The position numbers and the translations under genes were made by a program. Of a stretch of DNA of 64,000 nt, positions 22,501-36,660 are shown piece by piece. Source of the stretch: Acanthochromis polyacanthus (Eukaryota; Chordata; Actinopteri; Pomacentridae); contig NC_067122.1 in NCBI RefSeq assembly GCF_021347895.1, positions 13,691,983 through 13,755,982 of the forward strand. The letters are read 5' to 3'. A model generated the notes under the pieces. That model searched no databases, was not told where the DNA came from, and saw nothing but the letters and a program-made list of their open reading frames with translations. Numbering within the stretch: position 1 is the stretch's first letter; each line of letters starts with the position of its first letter.

Positions 22501-25500
22501 ATATAATTAAAAGCAAATTTTTACTGTTGATCTCCAGCAACCTGAAACTCAGGAAAAATCTGAATCAAGAATCCTGAATAACCAGAAATAATAAGCAGAA
22601 TTAGAATCATTAAAATACAAATGACACCCACAAGCATGCAGTCACATCCACCCACTGATTGACAGGAATCGGAAATATGCTCAGAAACATAATTTTCTGC
22701 TAAAGAGAGCAGGAAAAAAGACTGCTAGCAAGCTTGAAGTAAACAATGGAGGTTTCAGAATATATTCATTAAAAAAAATGGCTCTGCATATCTGTTATGG
22801 GGAAGAATGTGCATTAAACAGGAATTTTTCTGACATATTTTCTCAATCAAATGTGAGTTGTTTGTTTGAAGAAAGTCAGTGTGTGTTTTCCAAATCCCAA
22901 GCTGACATCCTTGAATGTCTTGTTTTGTGTAAACCCAAATCTGTTAGCTCACTGTCACTAAACAAACAACACAAAACACTTTATAATTATAATTTTTACT
23001 TTTTCTTCTTAAAAAAAAAAGACTTTAAAAAACTGTTGATTACTTGATTACTTTAATATCCACAACTAATTAATTAATGTATTAATTAGTTCTAGCTGTA
23101 CTCTGGGAATGTTTGGAATCCATTTCACAAATAAGTCAACCTTACAATACAATATATTCAGAAACTAGCTGGCAACTTATTATGAAAACACTGCTTACTC
23201 TGCACCACTGTCCAATCAGTTGTGATACATACTCTGCTACATAGTGCTGCAGACAGTGCTGTGAGTGTTGTAAACAATGGAGTCAGATGTGAATTAATTG
23301 TGAATGTAACAGCTACTGAGCTGTTACACAAAACTAGGCAAATACAAATCTATACATTATCATTATCTTTCTGTGTTATGTTCTATTTAAGAAAAAAATA
23401 AACCAAAGAAACATGCACATATCAGACATTGTATACAGATATGTATATTGATCAAGCACTAGATAATATTGTCCTCTCTATATATGTTTAGAAATCTTTA
23501 AAGAGGTCTTGCAGAAAAATCCTTCAAGTATAGTTTTTAACCCAAGTATCCTTTGGTATCACAAAAAATATTTCATCATGAGTGAATGAAGAATAGTACA
23601 GAGGTTTGCTGAGCCCTTCCAGAAACATGCACTTTATAATGCTATTAAACTGAGCTAACCAGTAAATCCAACACTTCAACTAAGCGTAACAAGCAAATAT
23701 TTACAGTTGTCCTTGTTAATGTCCTACATGACATCATGCCACGTTAAATGATTTTCTTCAATAATGAATTGATCGTTTCTGCACATTTTCAATGTTCCTT
23801 TGAGCGCTATTTCTCTCAATGACAGCGGGGTGTCTTAAGTTGATTCACTCAACTCAGACTGAATGACAACTGTATCTGAGTCATGTACACACTTCATCTG
23901 ACCCCCCTCTGTGACTAAATAGCACACAGCATGTCAGCACACAGGTGACACTGACATCCACCCTCCTGGAGCCAGCGTGCTGTAGTGGCATGTTGCCTGC
24001 ATGCGTCCATTCACCTGGCTGCACCCGCATGCCAACACTGGGACTGTCAGTGTCACACCATTATGCTGTGTGTTCATACTCTGTCCATGATGTGTCCTTC
24101 TGGGAGCGGAGGAGTAACACAAGGTGACTGTTGATATTAGGATGTAGCATTTGCTACGCTGGGGCGCCTCCCTCATTGGTATTTCATGTAGAGCGCCGTC
24201 GCATTCGTCACGTTTCATAAACTTCCTTATTATTCACTGGCGGGAAGTAATTTTGTTCTTGCTGCTCGCAGTGAAAGTGAGATAGTGTTGAGCGAGGGAG
24301 GATGACACTCTGAAATCCTTCTAATAATCATTTTCACTCTTCCTCATACATGAACTTGTTTATCAGAAGACCAGGTGGTTGAGTGCCACTCACCTCCCCT
24401 CCCCCGGCCCCAAAACACACTCACTTCTGTGAATCCTAGGGGTGATCATCTGTGAATCCCCACCCAGTTGCAGTACCTCCATCCAGTGTCTCACGATAAT
24501 CAGCGGGCTTTCTGGAGCTTAGGCAAACAGAGTTGTCAGAGGAGTGACACATACAGTCACGCCTAAGGGAAGCATGGACTTGCAGAGGAAAGTAATTCAT
24601 CACTGGGTTCATGAACCAAGCAGTATCCTTCAGGTCCCATGATGCTCTGGGAACCACAAGGAGCCAAGAATTTGCTCCCGCCGATGCTTATGGCACCAAT
24701 GAATTGCTTAAGTGCACACCATATGCAGCCAGCAGCTCTCCTCGCACACGTCCTTGTGTATCTTTGTTTCGTTGCAGAACGTGCCCATAAAGCCCAGCAT
24801 AGCAGTGAGGGTTTTTTACGCCAAGCAGGTGGCCGTGTTGTACTCGGCCAGAAAGCATAAAAAACAGCCTGCCCCCGGCAGCTGCCTGGCCATAAACACA
24901 TTTATACCATGATGTCCGTGCCCATCCCTAAAGTGTTGCTTTAGGCTACTGGGCCAAAAAGTAGACCCTGGTACATCAGATGAACCTGAGTCAACTCTGA
25001 AGAAAAAATAACAACTATGACCTTTAGAAGAAAAACTGAGCAACTCCTCTTGGAGCTCAAGCTTTCAAAGTTCACCACATATGCAATTCTATATACTAAG
25101 GTATGTAAGTGGATCGTAAGAAGAGCTACTTTTCAAACTTTCTTGTGACTTTTCTTTTACCCCTCCTCGATTTTCAGAGGGTTTCTTTGTTCCTGGACCC
25201 CAGGCCTCCTCCTCCTTTTCTTACTCTGTTCTAGAGTAAAGTGCCAGTGAATTGTCCCTAAGGCTGGGGATGCATTGGAGCGTAAAGTGTGCCACAAGGT
25301 GGACTGGCGTATTAATGGAGTCCGGTTAGAGCGGCTGACCTGTGAAGCAGCACGGTCAGCTGCTAGGTGAGCACGCCCGCTGCTGTAAATCCCAAACAGG
25401 CGTCCCCTGTCTCTCTCTCTTTCTCTTCTCCGTCACGCCTATCAACCACCACTTCCCCTCTATTCAGCAGCCCCCGCACTGCTGCTAACAGAATGTCAAG

Positions 25501-26855
25501 TCAAGCTTTGTTACCGAAGGCTGACAGAGTGGTCAATAGGGTTTGGATGTTCCAGGTTAAGGTTGTAATCGCCGCAGCTTTCACCCTCCTCTGAGCCCAT
25601 AATGAAAAATAAAGAATAATTTCAGTTTTAAGGATTACATTCATGTTCCCAGGCGGGCTCAAGATTCTGCTGTGCTAGATTTATGACCAACATGAAGCTT
25701 GTGACTAATGTTATAGCCCGCTGGGACGCTATGATCTCTCTGTACTCTGGGTTTGTGGCGCTGTGGGTTTTTAACCTTTAAACAGCCAGTATTCATGGTG
25801 AGTACAAGTTGAAGATGGAATAAAATACACACATGCATAGTTAAATTCTTATAGTTCACACATTAATCAATATTAATTTGGTCATTGCTACATGAAACAC
25901 TCTTTGGTCCAGCATTTGCAAAGTCCTTCATCAGTAAAAGCTTGCACAGACACAAAATGAATACAATGATTACACAGAATATCAGTGTAAATATGTCTTT
26001 GTAGTTCGGTCACGATTTCCTTTCCTGACAGACAGTCTCAGGTCACCTCTATACATGTTATGTATCAGTCCCTGTGCCCATGTCTAACCCAACCTCCAGA
26101 ATTTGCTTTAAATAATGTATAAAAAGGGCACACACTTTGCATGTATTGTCAGTGCGAAGACATGATCCTTGACATCTGGAGCCACACAGGGCTCATGCTG
26201 AATGATAATGGCCTCCCCCCACTTTTGATGAATTATTAAATTCAAATTGTTTTGCAAACAAAACATATTTGTTAACACAATGAAATCTGGGGTGAAAGCT
26301 GGAGCTTTATCAATATTTAATTTTCACTGTAGAAAACAATATAGCCTTTGGCCAGTTCTTGTACATAATTAATGAAAGGGCAATAGAACTAACAATACAT
26401 ATAAAAAGACCACTGCTGTCATATCAGTACAGGCTTTAACACTGCAAACAACTGTTACTACTTTGATAATGCACTGCTACTCGACACAGGCTCATGGGCT
26501 GAGATCTACAATAAACATGCACCTTTGAAATTAGCTTCACCAGGACTACACAAATGATAATTAGAATTATTTTGATCAAACATTACTGAATGATTTGATT
26601 GCACTTATTATTTAAATAAACTGAAATGTTACCTTCATGTTCTACATTCCTGCTATGAACAAATCTGTAACAGAGTAAGATCCATAAACTGGATTTAGTG
26701 CATCTCCAAGAGGCAAAATATAAAAAAACGTACCCAAAATGGCTCACTTGCTGAACAAATGCTCAGAGACTGGCAGAGACTGCATAGAAAAGACGGACGT
26801 AGTGACCATGATGTCACCCGCTGATCTGTGGGCTGCTGTTTTGAAGTCTCAAGTC
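22501..26855. other. Unassigned unique sequence
   Basis: No gene was recognised with confidence. At 24777-24912 a pyrimidine-rich stretch ending TTTCGTTGCAG is followed by 44 open codons to a stop; this is discussed as a weak exon candidate. The open frames on the opposite strand at 24563-24901 are not supported. Confidence 0.5.
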
Positions 26856-26875
26856 TTTTTTTTTTTTTTTTTTTT
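26856..26875. repeat. T20 homopolymer
   Basis: This is a run of 20 T. It could be the A tail of a minus-strand retroelement, but no element body was recognised beside it. Confidence 0.95.
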
Positions 26876-27119
26876 ACCAGACATAACGAGTGAGGAGTGG
26901 ATCTGACTAATGACTTGAAGACACAAAACACGAAGACCGTTCTGTATTCAGAAACTCTTTAAAGTAGCGATCAAGAGCATAAACTCATGAGGAAAACATT
27001 TCAGTAACAAGCTAAATCAGGAATTATTATATCATCTACATGAGCTGTTTCCTTTGAGTGGACTTTTCTGTGTGCAGAGATTTGTATGAGCAGAGCACAC
27101 ATTCTAAATGCCAATACTG

Positions 27120-27200
27120 CAGTCGATCATGTTCATTTAATTGTGGGAAGCCAACACCGTGATCGTGATTAATATTCGATTAATTGTGAAGCCCTACACT
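27120..27200. mobile_element. Possible hAT-like terminal fragment
   Basis: GTGATCGTGATTAATATTCG then ATTAATTGTGAAGCCCTACA resembles the right end of fish hAT-type MITEs, whose ends read as GATTAATCG...GCAGCCCTA. Only one end is visible. Confidence 0.35.
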
Positions 27201-30200
27201 CTACTGAGGCATTAATATTCATGGGCCCACTGTCATCAGTCACTCTAAACCTTCTATTCTTCTATTGTTGATCTCATTGTGATCTCTCCATATTTAGGCC
27301 TTTTGATTGATTGAATATCAATGTCAGACTGCAGTTATGGTGATATGCCTGTGATTGGGCTGATTAATATTTGATTTCCTGTTGAAAGGTTTCCCCCACC
27401 TCCCCTCTTTCTTTTGCTCTCCTTCCCTCTGTCTCTGCCATCAGACTGAGAGAATGGGAAGTCGGCACAGTGAATATCAAGTGGCTGATTGGGGCTGTCA
27501 CTGTGGACCCCAGTGGACCTTAGTTACCAGATGTGCTTGTCCATTGGTGTCAGCAGCAGGATTTGTCTCTTGGGTTTGCAAGGGTTTGTCGGGGTGGACA
27601 GACGGCGCGGAGGAGATTGCTGAGTGGAGTGCTGTCTCTCACTAGGGCCTGCCACTCATTCTGTCTTTTTCTCTATTCATCACTGCCAGTGGACTGCTGA
27701 TGCTGGTGTCTGATGACTATACCTATCCCATGCTATCTCCCATGCTACATGTTTCACCCAAAATAAATATTCTATCATCTCACACACCTTTGACTGACAT
27801 TATTCAATGAGTTATTTTGCCATGATACCACAAACACTGGATAATTTTGCCACTGACAGCGCAGTACGTCCCTTGTGGATATACCTCTGAGGAGTACGCA
27901 GGTCGATAAATGCGTACCGCTCAGGTATTAAAGGAATAACTTCATTTTTCTTTGCTATTGATTGTTTTGCTGCAGTACACTATTTAAATGTGGCACAATG
28001 TGAGACACATACATAACATGGTATAATACCGAGGGGTGTGAAGGTTGGAGCCTTGAGCTTTTTTCATCTTTACTTTGTCCTGTAACTCTGCTTTTCCACT
28101 GGGTAATGAATGGAAGCTGCTGTGTTATGAAGTGAAGAGGAGCGGTTTGCTGCTGCATTTGAGGGGCACCTTCCTACATTTGGTTGTGTGTTTCAGACCT
28201 TGGAGAGCTCATTTAGACCCTCCTTTATTGTTTCCAGCAGTACCACTCAGAAGCACTGAGGTGGTGCTTGTTGCTATGGAGGATACAAGAAAGTGACGTG
28301 GTTGTGTAGACGGGATATGGAGAGCGAAGAAGTGTGTGCGTGTATGAATATATGTGTAGTGGATCTATGCTGATGTATATGTGCCAGTGAAGGTGTCTGT
28401 GTTAAGTGTTTGCTCTATGTGTTAAATCATCCCTGCTCCAAGGTTTGTGCATTGTGTGTGTTTTGAGGCAGCCAGCAGAGCGGGGGGAACATCTGCACAC
28501 AGTGGCACAGGCCTTCTGCCTTTACACACGGCTCCTGCCGAGCAACGCTTCACGGCCTAGCAGGCTGTGACCTCCCAGAGGCTCCAGGGGAGCTCTTCCT
28601 CTTAAAAGCCAGCTGTGCCTCATACTTTCTGCCCGCCAAATATTCCACAGTCCAGCTGTTCACCTGAGAGGCATGGTGCACAACCCTCTCACTTCCACCC
28701 TTTTATATTTTTGGAGAGCCATTGTGCAGGTTTAAGCGAGCATGGAGTATAACACCTGTGATTCCTTTGGTGTTACAGCCAAAGCAACAAAAGTTGGCCT
28801 CTTACTTTGTGTTCAAAGCTGCACAGTTTAAGTTTTTTCAAACATATGTAGTATAAATTTAAATGCAAACTCACTCTGCTCATTTCTTTTGATAAGGTAC
28901 AAGATGTGGAGTATTTTTTCATTCCTCATGAGTTCCTTGTTGCAGTGTATGACCTCAGTTTAGTATTTGGATGTTTAATCACTCTACCTGTCTTCAAGAC
29001 AGTTGAGATCACTTTAACGGCTTTTCATGTGATTTTCTTTTAAATGTCACTCTCTTTGAGATTCTAATATAAATAGATTATCTTTTTTAAAAAAGAAAAA
29101 GCTTTCCATATTCTTAATCAGATGAATGTGTTTGTGCATGTGATGGTGAGACGAAGTGAGTAAACCGAGCCATGTGTGATTAGTTTTAGAGCATGCAAGG
29201 TAATACTTTGATGTACTTTTGAACAACATTAAAGAATGCACTTGGAGCAATAACGTTTAGCCATAGATAAGAAAAATTAGAAAAAGTCTCCAGAATATGA
29301 GAAGCTTAATTTAGTGAAGGTGCCCTTATTATTGCAGAAACACCATAAGTGAATCTTCTTATTTATGTCTTCAGTGTTGGTGTCTGGCGTCAGTGAATGA
29401 AGTTAATTTTCATGATTGATTTTTATTTTTCAACCAGCGGATTGCATGATATGGTCATTTATGAACATGTTCTGATGTTGTATACTCCGTCAAGGCTTTT
29501 AACTATGCCAATCACTGTAATGCTGTGAATCTATGCAATGAATAAGATATATTTCCTATACTTGCTGTTGTGAACCAGGTTAAATGAGGCACTGATTGAC
29601 ATGATATTATTAAGGGTAGAATTCAAAGCATTGCTGTCACATGGATTAAGCAAAGTGAATAGGAATAAAGAAGTAAACACGTATGCATGTCCAATATACA
29701 CTTACAGAGCACTTCAACGGCCACAAGTCATTCTCCTCTCACCTCTCCTGTCAACAACACATTTCAGTGTGCAGAACAGCCACTAACTACATATTTTTTT
29801 GTTTCCCTTTGACTCTAAAGATTGCTGTGCATGAAAATCCCAGAAGATGAGCAGTTCGAGAAACAATATTTCAAGAGTCAAAATCATGGGTCAAAGTCAC
29901 TTTTTTCCAATTATGCGCATTGATTTGAGCATTAAATGAACCTACTGAACTTTATCTACAGGACTATATGCATCACACAGCTGCCACATGATTGGCTGAT
30001 TGAATAATTGGCAGAATAAGCAGATGTACAGGTGCAAAAGGTCATGAAATGGTCAACAAGTGTATGTCTGCACCAGAGCAACTACTGGCATAATGAGAAA
30101 GAAACTTCTAGACTGAATAAATATATAGAATATACAGTAACTCCTCCACCTACTGCACATGTACTCTGCTATAAAAGATACATTCACAACTCCAAGAATT

Positions 30201-30540
30201 TGCTGTTTCAGAGTTCTTCTATTTCTTACACTTGTTATCGTGTGGTGACAAAGCAAGGCGAGTGACATTGACTCAGGAACACGCCGACACCGAAGGAGGA
30301 GAATATGAGATGGTTACAGACACAAAAAAAGAATAATAAACACATAAACACACACACATAGACGCACAATAAAAATACCAGCAAAATAAAGTATAGAAGT
30401 ATTTGTCCTTTTACAGCTTCACAAGATCAAAGTAGTACATGCTTTGCTCTTCAAGATTTCCTATTATTAGTCTGATGAGCTTGTTTGGAAGAAGCACTGC
30501 GTTCAAATGCTCAGTCAGAAATTAAGTAGTGTAATGAAGC
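27201..30540. other. Unassigned unique sequence
   Basis: I see no gene, RNA or recognisable element. The open frames are short and have no domain features. Confidence 0.5.
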
Positions 30541-30570
30541 AAGACTGAGGTTAGTAAGACTGAGGTTAGT
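30541..30570. repeat. Perfect 15-bp tandem duplication
   Basis: AAGACTGAGGTTAGT occurs twice in direct succession. Confidence 0.95.
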
Positions 30571-33500
30571 AGTCACCTCGACGGTGACACCTCACTTTCA
30601 TCAGAGGAGATGAAGGGACAATGAAAGAGTACGTGAGAGAATAACCCTCACAGTTATCCATGAGATGGGAAGTTAAGAGTTCCAGCCTCACAATGATTGA
30701 TGACTACCATGGCAATGATATATAGGATGCCCCCATCCCTGTCTTATAATTTATGAGCAAGCTTGTTTAATTTGTCTGTGGCTTAATTTGGCCCGTATAT
30801 GTGACGTATGAGTGTGTTCAGCAATTGATGACTTCTACCCTGTAGCAGCGGTGGCTCACTGAAACTAGCATGTCCTTTGGCATAGACACCTTCACTGTCA
30901 TCTGTCCAATCTACATGACCTGACAATTAAGCTAATAAGTGAAAATGGCACCCTCTCAATGCAATTTTAATGAGCACCATGTTGAGCAGAGGATTTGGTT
31001 CATGAAGGATTGTTAATGGGCTGCTTCTGATTCTCAGTACTGAGGAAGAAATGGTGAATTCACTTGAACTAAAGGCTCATCATAATTGGTTCATGGTTCA
31101 TACTCGAGCCAAGCCTAATTGTGATCAATGTCAGTCAAAATTTTGCTTTGACTTGTAGGATTTTCACACTTTTACCAGTCACATTGGCAGCATAACCTTC
31201 AGTCAAGAACAAACGCGTTGCAGGACTGCCCCTCTAGATCTCTGCAACCAAATGTAAGTGCACAATTTGTGGTATCATGATATTAATATTGAAATTAAGT
31301 TGGATTTTAATCAGAAATCAAACAGAAAAAGAACTAAACAATTCAAATTGGTCTGTTATGTACTTGAGGTCAAGTGATTGTTGGTCTGACTGAATGTCTG
31401 ATTTTTCTGATTACTGTTTTGTATGGTATTGTTTTGGGGGGTTTTGACAGCCAGATTCCCATTAAAATAAATCACATTTGCTACTTTGTCACTTTTCTAG
31501 CCACCTTTTTCTGACTGTAGTCGCTCTGTGATCTCACTCAATGTCCTGCCCACAGCACTATGTGACTGGTTACATGTCATGAGTTACAGGCTACCAACAG
31601 TGAAAGCCAGATGGAGACTGAGGAATGTACCTGCAGACCGGAGAAGCTCCGGTAAGCAGACCCAAACGTTGCTCAAGTTGTAATAATCACTGGAATCTTA
31701 CACAAGTGTGCCTAGTTTGCTCATTATACTGAACAATTCAGTTTTCATCATGATATAGCATATTTATGTGGTGACAGATATATTTTTGAGTAATGTGCAA
31801 ACCAGTATGACTGTAATTTATTTTGGCTACCATTTGCCACGGGCATTTGGCTAAAGCTACCACAAAGAGGCTTGCAGGCTAACGCTATCTTTAGCACCTG
31901 TAGCATCGCTCTAAAGCAAAATGTATTTTAACAATCTCATTTGATCTGCAATTAAACAAAAACACATGACCATCTAGTGCATACTAGTTCCAAATATTGG
32001 TTATAGGTCTCTTTAAATAATAAAAATCGGTATCCCTCCTCAGAAAATCATATCAGTGAATCCCTGTTATGTCTCATTATATACATTGTTACTCGGAAGG
32101 TTCAGCAGGTGGACCATTAAAAGCTCGGTCTTCAATTTCCATCCATATGTCAAGTGTCCTTGAACAAGACCCTGAACCTCAAACGAATTACGACGGCCAG
32201 GCCCTCTTCTTGCATTACCACCTTGAGCCTGTGAGCGTTCACATGAATACAGGATAGGGCGACGGTGTTTTGAATTGTATGGCATTACACTAAGCGGTGT
32301 CATATCATCATGACTTTTGGTACTACAAAATACCCTGCAGTGTTACCATGCATGCCGTCAAGATGGCCCACCCCATTCTAAGAGTATTTATCCTGGTGCT
32401 GTATGTTTTCCTCAGCAACCTTAACTTATCTGCTGTAGTAAACTGGTGGCTTTGCTTTGTTGCCACACTTGGAAATTGGTGAGGCTGCCATTGTATGTAA
32501 AGGCTCACTAATAGACCCCAGTGGGGCATCATTCCTATTCCACTCATGATGAAGACATCCTCTCTCACACACACACTTTCCCTCTCTGTCTTTCCTTCTC
32601 TCTCCCTCTCTCTCACTGTTTCTCTCAGACTTGATATTTTTCTCTTGGCTCTCCTCTGCTCTGCCTGTGGGCCTGTGAAATGTCTCTGTCTGAGGAGAAG
32701 GCCCCCTCGTCCCTCTGGAAGCCATTAGAGAGCCTTTATGAATATGTGCTGAAAGGGCGCTTTTTTTCAGGGGTGGGGACTGAGTGGGTGGGTAGTTCAG
32801 GGGGATTTATGGAGAAAGCTATCATTTCATTTGCCTTAGATGCTCCTGTGAACCACCCATGAATGTTAGATTTCAGTGCATCTTTTTAAAGCACAGTTTC
32901 ATTTTGTGCCACTCCTGTTCCTTTTCCGAGTTGTTGGTGGTGCTGAGTGAAGTGGCTGCATAGATGCTTTTCTTTCTGCACGGGTAAAGCTCAATTGCTA
33001 AAAAGTTTTGAAAAAAATTGCTGGCCTTCACAGACAATGGTTTTCCTTTTCATGCTTTTTCCAATATATTCTATTCTTATCTACTATTTCGACTGTTTTT
33101 GGGAAGTACTAGTAAATGTAACTCGAGGCACAAACAGAGTGAGTGCATTGTGTTGGTAAGTGCTGCCCAATATAAGTGCATTTTTGAAAGGAGGGAAGAT
33201 GCAATAGAGTTCAATTTTCACGGCTTTTATGCATTCTGTCCCCATGAAATAAATATCACATATTTTAAAAGCTTGTATGTAAAATTGAGCTACGGTTAAA
33301 TATTCAAGATGCTCTTGAAAAGATAGTGGCCAGGATGTACTAAGTGCACCACTTTACTTGTGGCATCTAGCCCCAAACCTTATTGGTTTGACTATGTACT
33401 CCTACTGGTAAGCCTGTGGCGGATTGTGTCAGTATATGTACAGCGGCGCTTTTAGGAAGATCTGTCTCTGTGGTTATTTTCCCCTTTTGTTGATCTGTGC

Positions 33501-33589
33501 TCTATGGTAACAAGATCTTATTATGAATAGTTGTGAAGGCAGGCTTTAAAATGAGAGAATGAAAGAGGGAAGGTGGTAGCAGCGGCGGT
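30571..33589. other. Unassigned unique sequence
   Basis: A CT-rich low-complexity stretch lies at 32556-32632. A 60-codon frame at 32680-32862 follows an acceptor-like TTTCTCTCAG (near 32628) but has no recognisable domain. Nothing else can be supported. Confidence 0.5.
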
Positions 33590-34480
33590 TGCCCTCTGCT
33601 TCTTTAGCTAATTAATTGTGGAGAGGGCAACTGTTTTGAGTGCTACCTGATGGTTTGGACTGCAGGCCTGCCTGGGTCAGAAGAGTGCTCAAGCGCTCAT
33701 GAATCACGCTGCTGGGAATAGGAGCCCAGCTGAGGTCCACAGGAGGGGAGCTAAGCATCGCTACAAAGGCCTCATCCACAGCACAGAGGTGCTTTGGAGG
33801 TCCTGCTAGCTCAAACAATCAATCAGAGACCATTCCATTGTAATTACACCGAGGGAGTCACGGCGCTGAGCTGTCCACACCTTGCAGCACGGGCCCCTTC
33901 TCTCGGTTCCTCCCTGCACCTCTTTTGCCAAGTGGTTAGTCGGATGCTGTTTTCTATTCCCTCCAGCACCTCTGTCATCATCGTCCCTCCTCTTCTATCT
34001 TTCCCACCTTTTGTGTTGGTCTGCAGGCCTCCATTTGCCCTCCATTTTGAACTCTTTGCACACAAACACATGCGAACACATGAATATGCACATGCACTAC
34101 ACCATGCTGCAGACTGTAGGGGAGAGGATAGATAGGAGGTGGACTGATGATGTCTGTGGGGGAGAGAGCAGTATGTAGGGCACAGTATGTGTGGATAAAG
34201 TAATGATTTCTCCTTCACACCTCCCTTGCTAATTAGTGCAGGCTGCCTGCTGACTTGAAGGGGGCGGTGTCTAGGGAGCCCTGCTATTTGTCTTGAAGAA
34301 TTACCAACAAAGAATTCACGTCGCTCCTTAATCCCACAGATACTGGACGGAATTCAGCATTTACCTGACTGCAGCCACCTGACAATTTGATTTAATGATT
34401 GTAATGATCAGTTTTAGCCTGCAATCCACTCTGCAACCACGCAACAGGGATGTGGCGTAAGCTGCAGCCCACTTCACCTC
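33590..34480. other. Candidate conserved non-coding block
   Basis: This stretch has no recognisable repeat, mixed base composition and several homeodomain-type ATTA/TAAT cores (for example CTAATTAATTG near 33608). The texture resembles vertebrate conserved non-coding elements. This is inference without an alignment. Confidence 0.25.
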
Positions 34481-35759
34481 CCCTAGGAGTCTCACCGTGC
34501 AGACTATTTATGTGTCTCCGTGTCAGAGCATCCTCCATACAGATGCGCCCACCCTATTCTCCCATCATCTCTTATTTGTCCCCTCAGCATCTCTCCGCAC
34601 TTCCTCACAACTGTTGTTTCTCCACCCCCATACATTTGGTGAGCTGTCAGCACAGTGGCGACATCACTTAGTCTTGTCTCAAGCTGCAGGACTGATAGAG
34701 ACGGTGTGTACATATGACACACATTTCAGGGAGAAGAAATCCATGTATTAACCTTTGCCATATCTTGAGCCAGCAGGTCACACTAAAATCCACAAACAGG
34801 TTTCCATATGTTGACATTTTCGACGTATTTTTACTTCACTGTTTTGCTGAGATAAATTCTGAAGAATAAATTCCCAGAGGAAGTCGCAGTTGAGAAATAG
34901 TTTAGATAGATCTGCAGTATGTTGCTTCCCGATTACGGAAAAAATGAGGTGGGTGTATAGTATCTTGAAGACATATGTGATAGGTGTTTGTGTGGGAATC
35001 CCATTAACATTATTTAGCCTGAGGTGGATCTCATCTCCATAGCAGCTGCATCTGACAAGCCTGCCATGGAGCGACAAAGAAGCCAATCATTAATGTCAGC
35101 CAGAAGAAAAAAAGAAGTATTTTGTTTCCCTGGAAGTACTACTCAGTAATGATGTCCATTTCCCTGCGTTCTCTACTTCTCCCTACTGGGCTAATAAGAT
35201 GAAACTTTAATGATGTCACCGGGTATGCTGTTGTCTTGCATTACCAGATAGAAATGTGACACGGCAAAGAGGGATGTAATTCTGATGAGAGTGGAGTAAA
35301 TGGAGGTACAAAATAACAATAACAACAATGCCTGTCCAAAGAACACGTAGAAATGAAAAGCAAGAAAAATAAAGTACAATATAAAAAGTACTGTACAGTA
35401 TGATGGTGTAAGGTGGCATCAACTGGAAAAGAAGTCATGAAGTTTATAAACTGTGACTTTACTTTGTCACATTACAGAATATCCCAATGTCATAGCTTAT
35501 TCATGTATATAAATTAGTTTATTCAAAAATAGTTCTGATTGTGTTCTTTTCATTAAGCTGAGATAATCATGACATGATCTTTTTTGGCAATATATAAAAT
35601 TTTATATGGAAAATAACAAATCGCATCTGTGTCCGAGAAGTGGCTTTCACTGTTTTCTTTCAGTTACCCATTAATAAAACACCTCTCAAAGGAAGTGTGT
35701 TAATTCCAAATCACATGACCTGCTCCACATGATGCCTTTTCCTTCAAAAGACTGACAAG
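34481..35759. other. Unassigned unique sequence
   Basis: No gene or element was recognised up to the target duplication of the LTR at 35760. Confidence 0.5.
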
Positions 35760-35763
35760 ACTC

Positions 35764-36660
35764 TGTTACGGACACCAGTATTGGTGTGCCGTTTGTTTAT
35801 GAGGTGTCTTTTTAGGGCCTGTTGTGTGGGGAAAAATTGCAGGAGTGGGTTCAGCTGTGGCTGTCCCTGAGAGTCTGCAACACCAGCTGCCAGCCATTGC
35901 ACCTAACGGCCATGAAGATGACGACCTGCACTGCAGCTCTGTTCGCCCCGCCTTCAGACCTTCCTGATTGGGCTCCCCTCCTCCTTGGACCAACCAGATG
36001 CAGCCTTCAGCACACCTGCAAACTATATAGCTGCCACCATGCGATTAGTCTGGGTGGCTGGTATTCATGACCAGTCCACCCTGGTGCCTCTTTTGTGTGT
36101 GAAAATTTGTTTGTATGTTGATGTGTTTTGGTCTGCACGTACTTGTGGTGGGTTGGAGGGTACCACAGACACTTCGGTCGGTAGATACTCGTGGTGGGTT
36201 CTGCCGACACTGGGTTTCTGTTGGCAGCTGCTACCTTGGTGTGGAGCCTACTGTCAAGCAGAGACTGAGGCTCCAATTAGCAGCCTGCCACCTTAGTGAA
36301 GAAGCCACTCTGTGTTTAGTCTTTGTGAACTGTGTAATCAGTGAGTGTGAGACACCAGTTTTGTTTAGTTTATTTTGTGCACACAATTGTATTAGTTTTA
36401 GTTTCCGGTGGTGGGTGTTGCTGCTGTATTTAAGTTTGGCTAGGGAGTTCAGTTGTTTTGTTTTGGGTTTAGATAATTTACGAACTGTTAGCCTTCGTTT
36501 TGTTTTATTCCGTTTTTTGATTTAGCAACACTCACCAGTCTGTGTTTTTTGTCACTTTTATGTTCCTTATTGCTACTAAGTGATAAATCCCTTTACCTAA
36601 ATCAACTACACCTGGTTATTTTGTTGCATCCAGCCAACCCCTACGGGTTGGATCGTAACA
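35764..36660 (+). mobile_element. Solo LTR, 897 bp
   Basis: The element starts TGTTACGG and ends GATCGTAACA, so it has TG...CA ends within an imperfect inverted repeat (TGTTACG/CGTAACA). It is flanked by the direct repeat ACTC at 35760-35763 and 36661-36664, a 4-bp target duplication of the size made by LTR retroelement integrases. TATA-like strings are at 36024 (TATATAG) and 36427 (TATTTAAG). No internal coding region or second LTR was seen, so it is probably the product of recombination between two LTRs. The family (Gypsy-like or retrovirus-like) is not determinable. Orientation is guessed from the TATA-like strings and is uncertain. Confidence 0.75.

Noticed and set aside
24563..24901. 112-codon minus-strand frame
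   Set aside because: It has no domain features and overlaps the weak plus-strand exon candidate. Neither has independent support.
33794..34218. Overlapping frames of 98-124 codons on both strands
   Set aside because: Equal open length on both strands indicates composition, not a gene.
35822..36525. Frames of 82-136 codons inside the solo LTR
   Set aside because: An LTR of this type has no coding role, and the frames have no retroviral or other domain features.
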